Assembly (NCBI GenBank): GCA_024234595.1
Contig: JACKNZ010000016.1
Location: 1-64,000, forward strand
Direction: 5' to 3'
Source of the DNA: Moraxellaceae bacterium
GTDB taxonomy: Bacteria; Pseudomonadota; Gammaproteobacteria; Pseudomonadales; Moraxellaceae
Length of the DNA: 64,000 nt
Below the pieces are notes generated by a model. That model saw only the letters and a program-made list of their open reading frames with translations. It had not been told where the DNA came from and made no database searches. Of this stretch, positions 61,257 to 64,000 are shown piece by piece. Numbering within the stretch: the first letter of the stretch is position 1; each line of letters opens with the position of its first letter. The position numbers were made by a program, and so were the translations under genes.

Positions 61257-61589
61257 CTATTGAGTGATAGCTCTCAATAAAGTTTCCTGCGCCCACGCAT
61301 TTAAACTCTTACCTTGTGACTCTGCTAACATTGCTACTCGTGCATGAATATTAGGGTCTATTCTTAACATGACTTTCCCTGAATATGGACGCTGAGGCGA
61401 ACGATTCAGTTTTTCACAAGTTGCCAAATAATCATCTACTGCTTCTTCAAATGCTGACCGAAGCTCTGTCACAGATTCGCCATGAAAACCAACAACATCT
61501 CGAATACCTGCAACATGACCAATAAAGCAACCATCGTCATCACTATATTCAATTCTGGCAGCATAGCCTTTATATGACATCATATTCAT
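61257..61589 (-). CDS. hicB: HicB-like antitoxin 2
   Basis: A 110-residue HicB: YKGYAARIEYSDDDGCFIGHVAGIRDVVGFHGESV and a C-terminal HicB-type ribbon-helix-helix (GKVMLRIDPNIHARVAMLAESQGKSLNAW). Its ATG overlaps the hicA2 stop (ATGA). Confidence 0.92.
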   Translation of the reverse strand: MNMMSYKGYAARIEYSDDDGCFIGHVAGIRDVVGFHGESVTELRSAFEEAVDDYLATCEKLNRSPQRPYSGKVMLRIDPNIHARVAMLAESQGKSLNAWAQETLLRAITQ

Positions 61590-61840
61590 GGTTTAACGCC
61601 TATTTGAGTTAAAAATTCTTTGGCATCTCTAACTTGATATGGTTTTGCTTCTTTATGTGGGTGTGGCCGATGAAATGTAGCAACCACTCCATTAAGCTCA
61701 AAACGAACCCTTGAACCATTGCCCTCAATCATTTGTGCGCCAAGTGCTACAAACAAAGACTCTATCCTGCGCCACTCAAGTGTTGCAGGTGTTGGTGTGG
61801 CAAAAATGGCCGATAGTGTTTTTTTATGAGTGGCATTCAT
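61586..61840 (-). CDS. hicA: HicA-like toxin 2
   Basis: About 84 residues, MNATHKKTLSAIFATPTPATLEW. The HicA pattern is LFVALGAQMIEGNGSRVRFELNGVVATFHRPHPHKEAKPYQV with the C-terminal KEFLTQIGV. ATG at 61840 is more likely than the upstream one at 61876, which adds a hydrophobic run unlike other HicA. It diverges from CRISPR array 2. Confidence 0.88.
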   Translation of the reverse strand: MNATHKKTLSAIFATPTPATLEWRRIESLFVALGAQMIEGNGSRVRFELNGVVATFHRPHPHKEAKPYQVRDAKEFLTQIGVKP

Positions 61841-61935
61841 GAGAAATATGATAGCAAAATATGATATCACTAACAAGTGGCTTTTTAAACTATCAAATGG
61901 TTAATACATTTAATAAGAAAAATTGATGCTTGACC

Positions 61936-63285
61936 GTCTTAATCCCTTAGTAATCAGGGAAGAAATGAAACTGTTACAGGCGCAAGTATTTGCGACTTAG
62001 CTGTGTCTTAATCCCTTAGTAATCAGGGAAGAAATGAAACAATCATGAGTAATCGAACCAAAGCCCACCGCGAAGTCTTAATCCCTTAGTAATCAGGGAA
62101 GAAATGAAACTCACTAGCTTTAAGACAAACACCCTAGCTAGTTTGTCTTAATCCCTTAGTAATCAGGGAAGAAATGAAACCGCACCAAAATGGTGCATAT
62201 GCAAAAAGGTAGCGTCTTAATCCCTTAGTAATCAGGGAAGAAATGAAACCGGTGTCGCTGGAACAGAAGACTATAACCACAAGTGGTCTTAATCCCTTAG
62301 TAATCAGGGAAGAAATGAAACGAAGAGTGTATGTTTGACCCTAGCGAATACTTTTAACGTCTTAATCCCTTAGTAATCAGGGAAGAAATGAAACATTGAC
62401 CAAACTCTAATAGATTCATCAATTAGAGTCTTAATCCCTTAGTAATCAGGGAAGAAATGAAACAATGCAACGGAGACAAGTCTTAATCCCTTAGTAATCA
62501 GGGAAGAAATGAAACTGATTGGTACGCTTAATACACTTGCATGTCTTAATCCCTTAGTAATCAGGAAGAAATGAACATAGTGAATGCAAACGGTCTTAAT
62601 CCCTTAGTAATCAGGGAAGAAATGAAACGAATTGATAGCAAAGTCTTAATCCCTTAGTAATCAGGGAAGAAATGAAACACATGTTAACTAAAAAGCTGCG
62701 TCTTAATCCCTTAGTAATCAGGGAAGAAATGAAACAGTATCTTCCCTAATCAGGGAATAAACATGTCTTAATCCTTAGTAATCAGGGAAGAAATGAAACT
62801 CAAGCACCCATTAAGTCTTAATCCCTTAGTAATCAGGGAAGAAATGAAACAGCAACAAAAATGCGCGTTGTTTGAGTCTTAATCCTTAGTAATCAGGAAG
62901 AAATGAAACAGCTAAAAAAGTGGGTCTTAATCCCTTAGTAATCAGGAAGAAATGAAACAACAAAATGCCTGTCTTAATCCTTAGTAATCAGGGAAGAAAT
63001 GAAACAATATTAACCCTGCCCTATACCCAGCGGAGATACGTCTTAATCCCTTAGTAATCAGGGAAGAAATGAAACGTTTTGAGGCTTGCAATAAAACAGA
63101 ATTGCAAGGTCTTAATCCCTTAGTAATCAGGGAAGAAATGAAACAGATACAGCAACGTTGTATGGGTATCAAATTTGTGGTCTTAATCCCTTAGTAATCA
63201 GGGAAGAAATGAAACCAGCAATTACCACATTGTTAGTGATTGCGGCAATGTCTTAATCCCTTAGTAATCAGGGAAGAAATGAAAC
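61936..63285 (+). CRISPR. CRISPR array 2, twenty-two repeats
   Basis: The 36-bp repeat begins GTCTTAATCCCTTAGTAATC and ends AGGGAAGAAATGAAAC. TCCCT/AGGGA can pair, and the AATGAAAC end fits a type III crRNA 5' tag, so transcription is read as plus. Repeats 1-9 (61936-62515) and 19-22 (63040-63285) are perfect and mostly have 33-34-nt spacers. Repeats 10, 14, 16, 17 and 18 lack single G, C or A bases, and spacers from 62516 to 63039 vary from 12 to 34 nt. The spacer at 62736-62764 itself contains repeat-like TTCCCTAATCAGGGAA. The array ends 217 bp before cas2. Confidence 0.97.
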
Positions 63286-63502
63286 AGCAACTCTAAAATA
63301 CATATTTTAAATCAATAAGCTACAGAGGGGCTTATCGAAAAAAACGCCATCTTAAAAGTTGGCTGATTTTTGTACGATTTTAAAGAGCTGTTTGCACTAC
63401 TTTTCATCAAAGCAGTCTGTTTAACTTAACACAAAAAAACTCGCGATAAAAGTCAAATTTGCCATATTTAGCAAAAATGGCTTCTATGGCGAGTAATACC
63501 AT

Positions 63503-63811
63503 TTACGATGATTTTTTTAGAATAGGTTCGCCATGCGTAAACATCTGAATCCCATCGGCCAATAATGACGCACCTAACAAGGTAATATCCTCAAAACGAC
63601 TAATTGCATAAGTCCTAATATCATCTCTAGACGCATCAATAATGGTAGATAGTTTATTTAAGAGTTGCGTGACATCGGCATTGCTCATTTCTAAATAAAA
63701 CACCGAATACTGCAAAGCCAAGCCGACCTTTTTAACGCAGTTGTGAACACGTTGTAAACGTTTTGGGTCACGAATGTCATAACACAATAATAATGGGGTA
63801 TGGTTGTTCAT
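63503..63811 (-). CDS. cas2: Cas2 adaptation nuclease subunit
   Basis: A 102-residue ferredoxin-like protein with LLCYDIRDPKRLQRVHNCVKKVGLALQYSVFYLEMS, the Cas2 signature (YDI-D-RL-R). It works with Cas1 to insert spacers. It stands at the right end of array 2 on the opposite strand. No cas1 is seen inside the window. Confidence 0.94.
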   Translation of the reverse strand: MNNHTPLLLCYDIRDPKRLQRVHNCVKKVGLALQYSVFYLEMSNADVTQLLNKLSTIIDASRDDIRTYAISRFEDITLLGASLLADGIQMFTHGEPILKKSS

Positions 63812-63915
63812 GAGTGTTCTCCGTTGTTGATGATGGCAAAATCATTATCGGCTAGCTTGTGTGTTAAAGAGTAAATCGATTTTTGCAAAAGAGTAGAGTT
63901 CGTAAGCTTATGATG

Positions 63916-64000
63916 TTATTCAAAAATAACCCAGTCTCGCTTAAAGCTAACGTCCATTGCAAATGGTGCCGCAGGAGATTCCATCATGGTTAAATACGCC
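63916..64000 (-). CDS. C-terminal end of an unidentified gene (runs off right edge)
   Basis: The last 27-28 codons read AYLTMMESPAAPFAMDVSF and end RDWVIFE before TAA at 63918-63916. The position upstream of cas2 on the same strand would suit cas1 or a Cas1 fusion, but the residues visible are not enough to say. Confidence 0.5.
   Translation of the reverse strand, partial: AYLTMMESPAAPFAMDVSFKRDWVIFE

Noticed and set aside
62981..63172. A 63-codon minus-strand frame with repeated FISSLITKGLR
   Set aside because: It is the translated CRISPR repeat of array 2.
63916..64000. Calling the right-edge fragment Cas1
   Set aside because: Only about 27 residues are visible and they carry no Cas1 motif. 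Position alone is not enough.

Overview
The window looks like part of a moderately AT-rich gammaproteobacterial plasmid, or a plasmid-derived island. It carries two different Rep_3-type replication initiators, each beside its own direct-repeat (iteron) array. It also has a ParA/ParB pair with candidate parS palindromes, a single-strand binding protein and at least seven toxin-antitoxin modules. I saw no rRNA, no tRNA and no chromosomal housekeeping gene. The host genus cannot be fixed from the sequence; a Moraxellaceae-like gammaproteobacterium is only a guess.

Layout. (1) 1-3.1 kb: a Wadjet/Mks-type condensin operon (jetA-jetB-jetC, jetC cut by the left edge). (2) 3.1-6.2 kb: two unrelated hipBA modules in tandem. 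(3) 6.3-8.6 kb: an AlbA_2/Schlafen-type regulator gene broken by a TnpB-only IS200/IS605-family element. (4) 8.7-20.5 kb: a type I restriction-modification locus (YgjP-like metalloprotease, hsdR, hsdS, hsdM). It is split by a replication module (iterons, rep1, a HigBA-like pair) and carries a PIN/antitoxin pair between hsdM and hsdS. Decayed yhcG and fic genes and dispersed hairpin repeats lie in the same stretch. (5) 20.5-25.4 kb: rep2, a second iteron array, parA, parB, a parS candidate and an intact Fic gene. (6) 25.5-30.4 kb: a 1626-residue SF1 helicase fusion. (7) 30.6-32.0 kb: about 1.3 kb with no plausible protein but many strong hairpins, an upstream promoter and two closing hairpins, read as a candidate giant structured RNA on the minus strand. 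(8) 32.5-34.4 kb: a DUF4407-like membrane/coiled-coil protein. (9) 34.5-42.5 kb: a type III-A (Csm) operon with an embedded vapBC pair and a cas6. (10) 43.0-46.2 kb: a plus-strand operon TPR protein - Csx16 - SDR - Gfo/Idh/MocA. (11) 46.4-47.1 kb: CRISPR array 1. (12) 47.4-57.1 kb: a type III-B (Cmr) operon with a second cas6, a CARF-RelE (Cami1-like) effector and an NE0113-family CARF protein. (13) 57.3-60.2 kb: a MITE, a zinc-ribbon/membrane protein, an AlkB-like oxygenase, a methyltransferase and ssb. (14) 60.2-64.0 kb: two hicAB modules set among orphan CRISPR repeats, CRISPR array 2, cas2 and the end of an unidentified gene.

How it fits together. Both type III complexes have a GGDD palm motif in Cas10 and so should make cyclic oligoadenylate. 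Visible receivers are the CARF-RelE mRNA interferase and the NE0113 CARF protein; Csx16 may degrade the signal. The two type III operons share a roughly 150-bp upstream element and a GCAAGCTTGC palindrome, suggesting common control. The terminal RAMP subunits Csm5 and Cmr6 carry similar long C-terminal tails. Toxin-antitoxin pairs sit inside the restriction operon, inside the Csm operon and between CRISPR repeats, as if anchoring those modules. The most novel-looking items are the large RNA candidate, the TPR-Csx16-SDR-Gfo/Idh operon, the shared RAMP tails and the repeat-nested toxin-antitoxin pairs.
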